A stretch of 64,000 bases of DNA from Rhodobacter sp. NTK016B. GTDB lineage: Bacteria > Pseudomonadota > Alphaproteobacteria > Rhodobacterales > Rhodobacteraceae. Within the stretch, counting starts at the first letter, position 1. Each line of letters opens with the position of its first letter. The stretch covers positions 310,001 through 374,000 of the forward strand of contig NZ_JAFKOK010000002.1 in assembly GCF_017303295.1 (NCBI RefSeq), in the 5' to 3' direction. Positions 1 to 7,680 of the stretch are shown in pieces. The notes below the pieces were generated by a model. The model did not search any database. It was given only the letters and a program-made list of their open reading frames with translations, and had not been told where the DNA came from. The translations under genes and the position numbers were made by a program.

Positions 1-331
1 CGGTAAAATCCGAGCCGTCATGCCATTTGACGCCCTCGCGGACATCCATCCAGACCTGCGTGCGGTCCTCGTTCCAGCCCCAGTCGGTCAACAGGCCGGG
101 CGCGGGCGACAGGTCGGGCTCCTGCAGGATGAACTGATCGAAGACCGACTGATAGATGCCCTGAATCGTCGGGTTGACGGCCGAAGGGCCCACGGTCGGG
201 TCCCAGCTGGGCAGGTTGACGTTATAGGCGATCACCAGCTCGTCGATGGCCTGCGCAAAGCTGGGCATCGCGACGCTCAGCGTCACGCTGGCGGCGGTCA
301 TCTTCAAAAGACTGCGGCGTGAGAAGGTCAT
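1..331 (-). CDS. ABC transporter substrate-binding protein, family 5 (N-terminal part)
   Basis: Only the first 110 codons are inside the window; the gene runs off the left edge. The protein starts with a twin-arginine signal peptide (S-R-R-S-L-L-K at residues 4-10, then a hydrophobic stretch ending in FAQA), so it is probably exported folded by the Tat system. The mature part has the N-terminal pattern of DppA/OppA-type proteins (WDPTVGPSAVNPT, IYQSVFD, GLLTDWGWNED, VREGVKWHDGSDFT), which capture peptides or other small organic solutes for an ABC importer. An AGGGA Shine-Dalgarno lies upstream of the ATG. It lies 58 bp downstream of the FAD oxidoreductase gene on the same strand, so the two are probably co-transcribed. 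The substrate cannot be told from this fragment. Confidence 0.85.
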   Translation of the reverse strand, partial: MTFSRRSLLKMTAASVTLSVAMPSFAQAIDELVIAYNVNLPSWDPTVGPSAVNPTIQGIYQSVFDQFILQEPDLSPAPGLLTDWGWNEDRTQVWMDVREGVKWHDGSDFT

Positions 332-389
332 TGTTTGTTTTCCCTGTTGTCGGTGGTTTTGATCGGTGCCCCGTTTGTCGGGGTCTGGT

Positions 390-1952
390 TCATGTCAGGC
401 GTTGCGCAAGCTGATAGCCCGGCCCCGCGCCCGTTCCGCCCCCCGGCCAGACGGCGGCGCCGGTCAGGTGCAGGTTGCGGATCGGCGTGCTGCCATCGGC
501 ATGGCCGGGGGCAGGACGGAAGAGGAAATGCTGCGCCAGATGGTGACTGCCGCAAACCTGATCGCCGCCCACCAGATTGGGGTTGTCGGCCTCCAGTTCG
601 GCGGGGGTGACAAGACGGCGGCCAAGGATCTTGGCCCGCGCGCCCGGCGCATAACGCTCGAGGATCTCGAGCGCGCGTTCGGCCATCGGTTCGGCGGCTT
701 CGGTCCAGTCGCGGGCGGTGATCTGGCCCGCCGCATCGCCCTCGATCGTGCCGGGGACCATGCGGACCTGCATCCACAGCACATGCTTGCCTTCGGGCGC
801 GCGCGACGGGTCGAACACGGTCGGCTGGCCCACGACGATGATCGGCTCGTCGGGCAGAAGACCGGCCTTGGCCTGCTGATAGGTGCGCGCCATCTGATCG
901 AGCGAGGGCGCCAGATGCACATAGGCGAAGCCCTTGAGCGCATCGCCCGCCGCCCAGTCCGGCAGGCTGTCCATCGCAAGGTGAATCATCATCGTGCCCG
1001 GCGCGTGGGCGTAGCGTTCCATCCGGCTGTCGAAGCCCGCATCCCCGGTGCCGCCGGTCAGCCGCACCAAGGCCTTCGGCGCCAGATTGGCGATCACCGC
1101 TTTCTTCGCCGCGATCCTCCGTCCATCGGCAAGGATCACGCCGCGGGCGGTGCCGTTCTCATGCTCGATGCGCGTGACCTCGGCCCCGCATTCGACGCGA
1201 CCGCCCCGGGCTTCGATGGCCCTGACCATCGCCTTCGTCACGGTGTCGGCGCCCCCCTGCCCCAGCGCCATGCCGAACGCCTGTCCTGCCATCCCTTCGA
1301 GATAGGGAAACAGCGCGCCGCCCGCGCTGTCGGGCGCGTAATCCAGATGCATCCCCCACGCGGCCAGCATCGCGCGCAGTTTGTCCGAAGCAAACGTCTC
1401 GGTCAGCCAAGCGCGCGGCGAGGCCAGCAAGAAGCGCGTCAGTTCGAGCGACCCATTCAGTCCCCGGCGCCGCCACAGGCCCCACAAGAAATATGCTAAT
1501 GCACGCATTTTCATCGGCGAGCCGAGCAGCGCGAACACGTCTTCGGCCCGCTCGCCAAAGCCTGCCGACAGCGCTTCCCAGGCTTTGGCATCGACCTCGG
1601 ACAGGGCCGCGATGCGCGCGCGGTTGGCGTCGGCATCCTGCTCTATTCCCAGCCATGTGCCATCGGGAAAGGCCGAAGCAAAGGGGCGATCCACCGGCGC
1701 GAAGGAAAGTCCGTGCCCGGCCAATTCTTCAGCGAATTGTTTATGAAACTGGCTTCCGGCGAACAACGACAGGTTCATTGCGCCCCAGTCGTGGCGAAAG
1801 CCCGGCAGGGTATACGCGCCGGATTTCACCGCGCCGCCGGGCTCTGCCGCCCGCTCGAACACCCCGACGCGCCAGCCCTTGGCGGCCAGCATCAATGCAC
1901 AGGCGAGAGAATTGTGTCCGGCGCCGATCAGCACCGCGTCAAGATCGTCCAA
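390..1952 (-). CDS. FAD-dependent oxidoreductase, phytoene-desaturase-like
   Basis: A 520-residue flavoprotein with an N-terminal dinucleotide-binding motif (AVLIGAGHNSLACALMLAAKG, within residues 7-27) followed by ERAAEPGGAV. The C-terminal FAD signature is HLTGAAVWPGGGTGAGPGYQ. This is the layout of phytoene-dehydrogenase and amine-oxidase-like proteins. The start is a TTG at 1952 behind GAGGGGG. A second enzyme of the same family and the same length lies across the divergent promoter at 2853-4415; shared segments include GQPTVFDPSRAPEGK versus GQPSRLDPTRCPEGK. The pair could be related subunits or enzymes acting on related intermediates. The substrate is unknown; carotenoid synthesis is unlikely because no other crt gene is present. 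Confidence 0.8.
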   Translation of the reverse strand: MDDLDAVLIGAGHNSLACALMLAAKGWRVGVFERAAEPGGAVKSGAYTLPGFRHDWGAMNLSLFAGSQFHKQFAEELAGHGLSFAPVDRPFASAFPDGTWLGIEQDADANRARIAALSEVDAKAWEALSAGFGERAEDVFALLGSPMKMRALAYFLWGLWRRRGLNGSLELTRFLLASPRAWLTETFASDKLRAMLAAWGMHLDYAPDSAGGALFPYLEGMAGQAFGMALGQGGADTVTKAMVRAIEARGGRVECGAEVTRIEHENGTARGVILADGRRIAAKKAVIANLAPKALVRLTGGTGDAGFDSRMERYAHAPGTMMIHLAMDSLPDWAAGDALKGFAYVHLAPSLDQMARTYQQAKAGLLPDEPIIVVGQPTVFDPSRAPEGKHVLWMQVRMVPGTIEGDAAGQITARDWTEAAEPMAERALEILERYAPGARAKILGRRLVTPAELEADNPNLVGGDQVCGSHHLAQHFLFRPAPGHADGSTPIRNLHLTGAAVWPGGGTGAGPGYQLAQRLT

Positions 1953-1969
1953 ATCGAAGCCCCCTCGAG

Positions 1970-1999
1970 TCGAAATGATATTTGCAAATGCATATAAAT
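1970..1999 (+). promoter_or_regulatory. Putative promoter and palindromes between divergent FAD gene and cyclase
   Basis: The AT-rich gap between the divergent genes has a TATAAA at 1993-1998 that could be a -10 box, with TCGAAA 17 bp upstream as a weak -35. It overlaps a perfect 10-bp palindrome ATTTGCAAAT (1980-1989) joined to ATGCAT (1988-1993). Palindromes of this kind suit a MarR-family operator, and a MarR gene lies in the operon driven from here. Function is inferred from position and symmetry only. Confidence 0.4.
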
Positions 2000-2055
2000 C
2001 TGTCTAGTCTGTTTTTGTGAAGGGCCGAGACAGGCCCAAGACAGGGAGAATCGCC

Positions 2056-2847
2056 ATGAGCGCAGCCAATCTTTTGACCCAACTAGCCGAGCATCTGACG
2101 TCGGGCGGAATCGAGGTGGTGGATTGCACCGGCACCCTGGGGCCGGACACGCCGATCCTGCAGCTGCCGGAAGATTTCGCGCGCAACACGCCGAAGGTCG
2201 AAATCCACAAGATCAGTGAATATGACGATGACGGCCCCTTTTTCGCGTGGAACTGGATGGTGCTGGGCGAGCATACCGGCACCCATTTCGACGCGCCGCA
2301 TCACTGGGTGACGGGCAAGGATTTCTCGGACGGCTATACCGACACGCTGGACATCAAGCGGGTCGTCGCGCCGGTGAACGTGCTGGATTTCAGCGCCGAA
2401 TGCTCGAAAGATCCCGACTTCCTGCTGACGATCGACCATGTGAAAGCGTGGGAAGCCGAGCATGGCGAGATCAAGGCGGGCGAATGGGTGGTGCTGCGGT
2501 CCGACTGGGACCAGCGCGCGCATGACGAGGCGCTGTTCCTCAATGCCAACGAAACCGGCCCGCACACGCCCGGACCGACCGCCGAGGTGATTCAGTACCT
2601 GATCGACAAAGGCATCGTCGGCTGGGGCAGTCAGTGCATCGGCACCGATGCGGGCCTTGCGGGCGGCATGACGCCCCCCTTCCCCGCGCATAACCTGCTG
2701 CACGCCAATAACCGCTTCGGCCTGGCCTCGCTCGCCAATCTCGACAAGCTGCCGGCCAAGGGCGCGATCCTGATCGCGGCGCCGCTGAAAATCGTGAAGG
2801 GCACCGGCTCGCCCATCCGCGCGCTGGCGCTGGTGCCGAAGGGCTGA
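2056..2847 (+). CDS. Cyclase family protein (kynurenine formamidase-like metal hydrolase)
   Basis: A 263-residue protein of the cyclase/KynB family (PF04199). The signature HTGTHFDAPHHW gives the His and Asp residues that bind the divalent metal in this family, which hydrolyses amides, formamides or cyclic ketones. The start at 2056 is preferred over the in-frame ATG at 2017 because AGGGAGA sits just upstream and the 13 extra residues do not look like family sequence. It is the first gene of a plus-strand run that continues into an FAD oxidoreductase five bases later. The neighbours (FAD oxidases, VOC, indolepyruvate-type oxidoreductase) suggest a catabolic step on an aromatic or N-containing compound. 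A role in tryptophan breakdown is possible but there is no kynureninase or tryptophan dioxygenase here. Confidence 0.82.
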   Translation: MSAANLLTQLAEHLTSGGIEVVDCTGTLGPDTPILQLPEDFARNTPKVEIHKISEYDDDGPFFAWNWMVLGEHTGTHFDAPHHWVTGKDFSDGYTDTLDIKRVVAPVNVLDFSAECSKDPDFLLTIDHVKAWEAEHGEIKAGEWVVLRSDWDQRAHDEALFLNANETGPHTPGPTAEVIQYLIDKGIVGWGSQCIGTDAGLAGGMTPPFPAHNLLHANNRFGLASLANLDKLPAKGAILIAAPLKIVKGTGSPIRALALVPKG

Positions 2848-2852
2848 CGCGC

Positions 2853-4415
2853 ATGGCGGCCGATCACGTCATCATCGGGTCCGGTATCAACGGGCTCGTC
2901 GCTGCGGCGCTGCTGGCGCTCAAGGGCCACAAGGTCACCGTTCTCGAACGCGAGGACCGGCTGGGTGGCTGTCTGATGACCGAGGCCGCGACGCTGCCCG
3001 GTTTTCAGCATGACGTGATGGCCGCGACATGGGTCTTGTTCATGACCTCGCCTGCAGGCGCGGCCTTGGGGCCGCATCTGGAGCGCCACGGGTTCGAATA
3101 TTGCCACAGCCCCCATCCCACCGCGGTGCTGCGCCCTGATGGCAGTGCGCTGGCGCTCAGCATGGACCCGGCGCGCAACCGCGCCGCGTTCAATGCGCTG
3201 GCCGAGGGCGACGGCGATCAGCACGCGGCGGATACCGGGCAGATCGGGGCCGATGCGCCCTTCCTGTTCGGGCTGCTGGGGGGCGAGCTGTGGTCATGGA
3301 GCACGGCGCGGCTGCTTTTCGGTCAGGTGCGCAAGCGCGGTCTGCGCGGGCTGGCCGCATGGATGGGGCAGGCGCTGGCCCCGGCGCGCGGCTGGCTGGA
3401 ATCGCGCTATCAGAGCCCTCTGGTGCAGGCCCTCTGGGCGCCATGGGTTCTGCATTGCGGGCTGACGCCCGAATCCACCTATTCGGCGCAGATGGGCAAG
3501 GTCATCGCCTTCGCGCTCGAGGCTGCGGGCGCGCCCGTGGTCAAGGGCGGCTCGGGCGCGGCGGTCGCGGCGTTCAAGTCGCTGATCGAAGCCCATGGCG
3601 GTACGTTCCGCACCGGCGCCGATGTCGCGAAGATCGAGGTCAGCGACAGCCGCGTGACCGGCGTGACGCTGACCAGCGGCGAGACGATCGCCGCGCGCTC
3701 GGTGCTGGCTTCGGTCGCGCCGGGGCAATTGTACGAGCGGCTTCTGCCCGATCAGCAACTGAGCCAAGAACGCGCCGCGCTGCCCGAATTCCGGCACGGG
3801 CGGGGCGATTTCCAACTTCATTTCGCGCTGGAACGCGCGCCGGAATGGCGCACCGAGGGGCTCGAAGACGTCGCACTCATCCACCTCTCGGACGGGATCG
3901 ACGCGGTGTCGAAATCCGCCAACGAGGCCGAGCGCGGGCTGTTCCCCGAAACGCCCACCATCTGCGTGGGTCAGCCCTCGCGCCTTGACCCGACGCGCTG
4001 CCCCGAGGGCAAGGCGATCCTGTGGCTGCAGATCCCCGATGCGCCGCGCACCATCAAGGGCGATGCCGCAGGCCAGATCGCGGGCACAGCGTGGGACGAA
4101 ACCACGCGCGAGGCCTTCGCGGACCGGATCGAAGGCATTCTTGCCCGCCACATCAAGGATTTCGACCAGATCAAGCTGGCCCGCCGCGCCTATTCGCCGG
4201 CGGATCTGGAAGCGCTCAATATCAACCTTGTGGGCGGCGATCCCTATGGCGGGCATTGCGGCATTGACCAATTCTTTATCTGGCGTCCCTTCGCGCATTC
4301 CACCAACGGGGTTGGTCCTGTTCGCGGCCTGATCCATATCGGCGCCTCGACGCATCCGGGGCCGGGCCTTGGCGGCGGATCGGGTTTCAACGCGGCGAAA
4401 AGGCTGGGGGCATGA
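2853..4415 (+). CDS. FAD-dependent oxidoreductase, phytoene-desaturase-like (second copy)
   Basis: A 520-residue flavoprotein. It opens with a dinucleotide-binding motif (HVIIGSGINGLVAAALL, residues 5-21), followed by LEREDRLGGCLMTEAATLPG, and ends with the FAD segment GASTHPGPGLGGGSGFNAAKR. It has the same length and the same block order as the divergent protein at 390-1952, so the two are paralogues. There is no strong ribosome-binding site; the start lies five bases after the cyclase stop, which suggests translational coupling. The stop overlaps the MarR start (ATGA). The reaction is probably oxidation or desaturation of an organic substrate; which one is unknown. Confidence 0.8.
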   Translation: MAADHVIIGSGINGLVAAALLALKGHKVTVLEREDRLGGCLMTEAATLPGFQHDVMAATWVLFMTSPAGAALGPHLERHGFEYCHSPHPTAVLRPDGSALALSMDPARNRAAFNALAEGDGDQHAADTGQIGADAPFLFGLLGGELWSWSTARLLFGQVRKRGLRGLAAWMGQALAPARGWLESRYQSPLVQALWAPWVLHCGLTPESTYSAQMGKVIAFALEAAGAPVVKGGSGAAVAAFKSLIEAHGGTFRTGADVAKIEVSDSRVTGVTLTSGETIAARSVLASVAPGQLYERLLPDQQLSQERAALPEFRHGRGDFQLHFALERAPEWRTEGLEDVALIHLSDGIDAVSKSANEAERGLFPETPTICVGQPSRLDPTRCPEGKAILWLQIPDAPRTIKGDAAGQIAGTAWDETTREAFADRIEGILARHIKDFDQIKLARRAYSPADLEALNINLVGGDPYGGHCGIDQFFIWRPFAHSTNGVGPVRGLIHIGASTHPGPGLGGGSGFNAAKRLGA

Positions 4416-4882
4416 GCGATCAAGGAAAACGACCAACGCGGCTGGGCGAAACGGGGCTGGAAGGCTTCGCGCCCTATCTGATGAACCGCATCATGGGCCG
4501 CTATAACGCCGAGGTGCGCGCGGCTCTGGGCCAGAACGGATTGTCCACGCCGAAGATGCGCGCGCTGGCGGTGCTGTCGGTGGTCCCCGCGCCGCTGATC
4601 CGCGAACTGGCGGTCTATGCCGTTACCGAACAATCGACGCTGAGCCGGGCGCTGGATCAGCTTGAGGCCGATGGCCTTGTGCGGCGCGAAGCCGATGCCA
4701 GCGACAGCCGCGCCACGCGCATCCATATCACTACTGCCGGTCTGGCCGTGTTCGAAGGCCTGTGGCCTCACATGACCGACGCGCAGGAAACCATGTTCCG
4801 GGACATCTCGGACGATGAGCGGCAGGCCTTTCTGGGCACGCTGCAGAAGATGCTGCGCAACATCCGCAAGCACGAGTTCTGA
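4412..4882 (+). CDS. MarR family transcriptional regulator
   Basis: A 156-residue winged-helix regulator. The DNA-binding core reads TEQSTLSRALDQLEADGLVRREADASDSRATRIHIT in pieces across residues ~70-108, the usual MarR recognition helix and wing. Such dimers normally repress catabolic operons and release DNA when a phenolic or other small ligand binds. It overlaps the preceding FAD gene by four bases and so belongs to that operon. The palindromes at 1980-1993 in the divergent promoter are a likely operator. The ligand is probably the substrate of the surrounding pathway (inference). Confidence 0.9.
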   Translation: MSDQGKRPTRLGETGLEGFAPYLMNRIMGRYNAEVRAALGQNGLSTPKMRALAVLSVVPAPLIRELAVYAVTEQSTLSRALDQLEADGLVRREADASDSRATRIHITTAGLAVFEGLWPHMTDAQETMFRDISDDERQAFLGTLQKMLRNIRKHEF

Positions 4883-4909
4883 CCCATCCAGCCCCGAAGG
4901 GACCCTGCC

Positions 4910-5497
4910 ATGAAGACCCTTGTAGCCACCGCTTGCCTGACGGCTCTGGCCCTGCCCGCCATCGCCGACCCGATGCCGGGGATGCGCGGGGTCAATCATA
5001 TCGGCCTGACAGTGCCGGATCTGGATCAGGCCGAGGGTTTCTTTTCCGAGGTTCTGGGCTGCGAGCGGGCGATGGCCTTCGGGCCGTTCCGCGACGACGA
5101 GGGAACCTTCATGCAGGACCTGCTGGGCGTCGATCCGCGCGCAGTGGTCAACCAGATCCGCATGCTGCGCTGTGGGTTTGGCAGCAATATCGAGCTGTTC
5201 AGCTATGACGCGCCCGATCAGACCGTGATCGAGCAACGCAACAGCGACATCGGCGCCTATCACATCGCCTTTTATGTCGACGATATCGATGCCGCCGCAG
5301 CCTATCTGCGCGACGCGGGCATACAGACGAATATGGGGCCGCTGCCGGTCACCGATGGTCCCGCTGCAGGGCAGAGCATCCTGTATTTCTCGGCGCCCTG
5401 GGGGTTGCAGTTCGAAGCGATCTCGTTCCCCGAGGGCATGGCATACGAACACGAGGGCGGCCCGATCCTGTGGTCGAACACCGCCCCCTCGGAATAA
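4910..5497 (+). CDS. Exported VOC (glyoxalase/dioxygenase fold) protein
   Basis: A 195-residue protein with a Sec-type signal peptide (MKTLVATACLTALALPAIA) followed by one VOC domain of two half-modules: GVNHIGLTVPDLDQAEGFF and AYHIAFYVDDIDAAAAYL. Candidate metal ligands are the His of NHIG, the Glu of NIELF, the His of AYHIA and the Glu of LQFEAIS, matching the usual H/E/H/E arrangement. VOC enzymes are normally cytoplasmic, so an exported one in a catabolic operon is unusual. It lies between the MarR gene and the indolepyruvate-type oxidoreductase genes on the same strand. It could be an extracytoplasmic isomerase, dioxygenase or binding protein. Confidence 0.82.
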   Translation: MKTLVATACLTALALPAIADPMPGMRGVNHIGLTVPDLDQAEGFFSEVLGCERAMAFGPFRDDEGTFMQDLLGVDPRAVVNQIRMLRCGFGSNIELFSYDAPDQTVIEQRNSDIGAYHIAFYVDDIDAAAAYLRDAGIQTNMGPLPVTDGPAAGQSILYFSAPWGLQFEAISFPEGMAYEHEGGPILWSNTAPSE

Positions 5498-5517
5498 GAC
5501 GGAACGGGTAGAACATC

Positions 5518-7680
5518 ATGGCGGAACGGTCCTTCAAAGCCGAAGTCCAGCATCTGCGGCTGGGCGCGGGTGAGACCTTCACCGGCGAGGGGATCCTTGC
5601 GATCACCAAGGCGCTGCTGGAAAACGGGGTCGGCTATGTCGGCGGCTATCAGGGGGCACCGATCAGCCACCTGATGGACGTTCTTGCCGATGCCGAGGAA
5701 TTGCTGGGCGAGCTGGATGTCCGCTTCGAGGCCAATGCCTCGGAAGCAGCAGCAGCGGCGATGCTGGCGGCCTCGGTGCATTATCCGATCCGGGGGGCCG
5801 TGACCTTCAAGGGGCCGGTGGGTGTGAACGTCGCCTCCGACGCGCTGGCCAACCTCGCCTCGTCGGGCGTGACCGGCGGCGCGCTTATCATCGTCGGCGA
5901 GGATTACGGCGAAGGCTCAAGCATCATGCAGGAACGCAGCCACGCCTTTGCGATGAAGTCGCAGTTCTGGCTGCTGGACCCGCGCCCCAACCTGCCCTCG
6001 ATCGTCAAGGCGGTGGGCGACGGGTTCGAACTGTCGGAAGCCTCCAACACCCCCGTCATGCTGATGGTGCGGATCCGCGCCTGCCACGTCACCGGCCAGT
6101 TCGAGACCAGCGACAACAAGCGCCCCACGCTCAGCGTGCGCGATGCGCTGGCGACACCGCAGCGCGATGTCTCGCGCATCGTGCTGCCGCCGATGAGCTA
6201 CGCGCAGGAACACGACAAGATCGACAACCGCTGGCCCGCCGCCGAGCGCTTCATCCGCGAACACAAGCTGAACGAGGTGTTCGGGCCAAGCACGGCGCCG
6301 GTCGGCATCGTCTGTCAGGGCGGCATGTATAACGGCGTGATCCGCGCGCTGCAGCGGATGGGGCTGGCCGATCTCTATGGCCAGACGCAGGTGCCGATCT
6401 ATTGCCTCAACGTGACCTACCCGCTGCTGCCCGACGAATTCGCCGAATTCTGCGAGGGCAAGGACGCGGTGCTGGTGGTCGAAGAGGGCCAGCCCGAATT
6501 CATCGAACAGGCCTATGCCACGATGATGCTGCGCTCGGGCTCGACCACGCGGCTGCACGGCAAGGACATCTTCCCGATGGTCGGCGAATATACCGGCGCG
6601 GTCATGAAAGAAGCGTTCGAGACCTTCCTTCGCCAGCACGCGCCCGACCTGCTGCCCGCGCAGGTTCTCGCGCCCAATACCGAAGCCCCGGCGATCCCGG
6701 ACCTGTCCAAGACCGTGCCGATCCGTCCGCCCGGCTTCTGCACCGGCTGCCCCGAACGCCCGATCTTCGCGGCGATGAAGCTGGTGCAGCAGGAGCTGGG
6801 CGAACACCAGATCAGCGCCGATATCGGCTGCCACCTGTTCGCCAGCCTGCCGCCGTTCAATATCGGCGGCGCGACGATGGGCTACGGTCTGGGCCCGGCC
6901 TCGAACGCGGCCTTCGACGGCGGCAAGAAAGGGGGCGCCGAGAAGCGCTCGATCGCGGTGATCGGCGATGGCGGGTTCTGGCATAACGGCCTGACCTCGA
7001 GCTTCGGTAACATGGCGTTCAACAAGTCCGACGGGGTCGCGGTGATCGTCGACAACTACTACTCAGCCGCGACCGGCGGGCAGGACATCCCCTCGTCCCG
7101 CGCCAAGAACCCGACCAAGGCCACCAATAACCCGATTTCGAAGGCCCTTAGGGGCATCGGCATCGACTGGGTGCGGCAGGTCGACCGGACCTATGACGTG
7201 GCCGGGATGCGCGACATCCTGCGCGACGCGCTGACCACAGAAAGCGAAGGGCCGAAAGTCATCGTCGCCTCGTCGGAATGCATGCTCAACAAGCAGCGCC
7301 GCGAAAAGCCCCTGCGGGCCGCCGCGATGCGCGAGGGGCGCCGTGTCGAGGTGCCGCGCTTCGGTGTCGATGAAAGCGTCTGTACGGGCGACCATGCCTG
7401 TATCCGGCTGTCCGGCTGCCCGTCGCTGTCGCTAAAACGGCTGGACGATCCGCTGCGCGACGATCCCGTCGCCTCGATCGACACGTCCTGCGTGGGCTGC
7501 GGCAATTGCGGCGAGGTGTCGGAAGCCGCCGTGCTCTGCCCGTCATTCTACGAGGCCCGCGTGGTCCATAATCCCGGCCCGTGGGAGCGCCGCCTGAACG
7601 GCTGGCGCCAAGGCCTGATCGGCTGGCTGGCCCGCCGCCGCCAGTCCCGCCAGCTCGGTTTCAGCGAGGTTCAGCCATGA
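5518..7680 (+). CDS. iorA: Indolepyruvate ferredoxin oxidoreductase-like alpha subunit
   Basis: A 720-residue thiamine-diphosphate enzyme. The N-terminal pyrimidine-binding part has GYVGGYQGAPISHLMD (~residue 45) and FKGPVGVNVASDALANLASSG in overlapping segments; the central part has RPPGFCTGCPERPIF; the diphosphate-binding motif is GDGGFWHNGLTSSFGNMAF followed by DNYYSAATGGQ. The C-terminus has a ferredoxin-like domain with CTGDHAC, SGCPS, CVGCGNCGEV and a final CPS. Family enzymes oxidatively decarboxylate aryl-2-oxo acids to acyl-CoA and pass electrons to ferredoxin. The first Fe-S motif is spaced unlike a standard CxxCxxCxxxC, which I understand also occurs in long IorA relatives. It overlaps iorB by ATGA. 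The actual oxo acid substrate is unknown. Confidence 0.88.
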   Translation: MAERSFKAEVQHLRLGAGETFTGEGILAITKALLENGVGYVGGYQGAPISHLMDVLADAEELLGELDVRFEANASEAAAAAMLAASVHYPIRGAVTFKGPVGVNVASDALANLASSGVTGGALIIVGEDYGEGSSIMQERSHAFAMKSQFWLLDPRPNLPSIVKAVGDGFELSEASNTPVMLMVRIRACHVTGQFETSDNKRPTLSVRDALATPQRDVSRIVLPPMSYAQEHDKIDNRWPAAERFIREHKLNEVFGPSTAPVGIVCQGGMYNGVIRALQRMGLADLYGQTQVPIYCLNVTYPLLPDEFAEFCEGKDAVLVVEEGQPEFIEQAYATMMLRSGSTTRLHGKDIFPMVGEYTGAVMKEAFETFLRQHAPDLLPAQVLAPNTEAPAIPDLSKTVPIRPPGFCTGCPERPIFAAMKLVQQELGEHQISADIGCHLFASLPPFNIGGATMGYGLGPASNAAFDGGKKGGAEKRSIAVIGDGGFWHNGLTSSFGNMAFNKSDGVAVIVDNYYSAATGGQDIPSSRAKNPTKATNNPISKALRGIGIDWVRQVDRTYDVAGMRDILRDALTTESEGPKVIVASSECMLNKQRREKPLRAAAMREGRRVEVPRFGVDESVCTGDHACIRLSGCPSLSLKRLDDPLRDDPVASIDTSCVGCGNCGEVSEAAVLCPSFYEARVVHNPGPWERRLNGWRQGLIGWLARRRQSRQLGFSEVQP

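Noticed and set aside
369-383. CCCCG/CGGGG hairpin between the FAD gene and the binding-protein gene
   Set aside because: Only five base pairs and no T-run on the transcribed strand; not strong enough to call a terminator.
390-4415. Carotenoid biosynthesis for the two phytoene-desaturase-like genes
   Set aside because: No phytoene synthase or other crt gene nearby; the context is catabolic, and the family covers many other oxidations.
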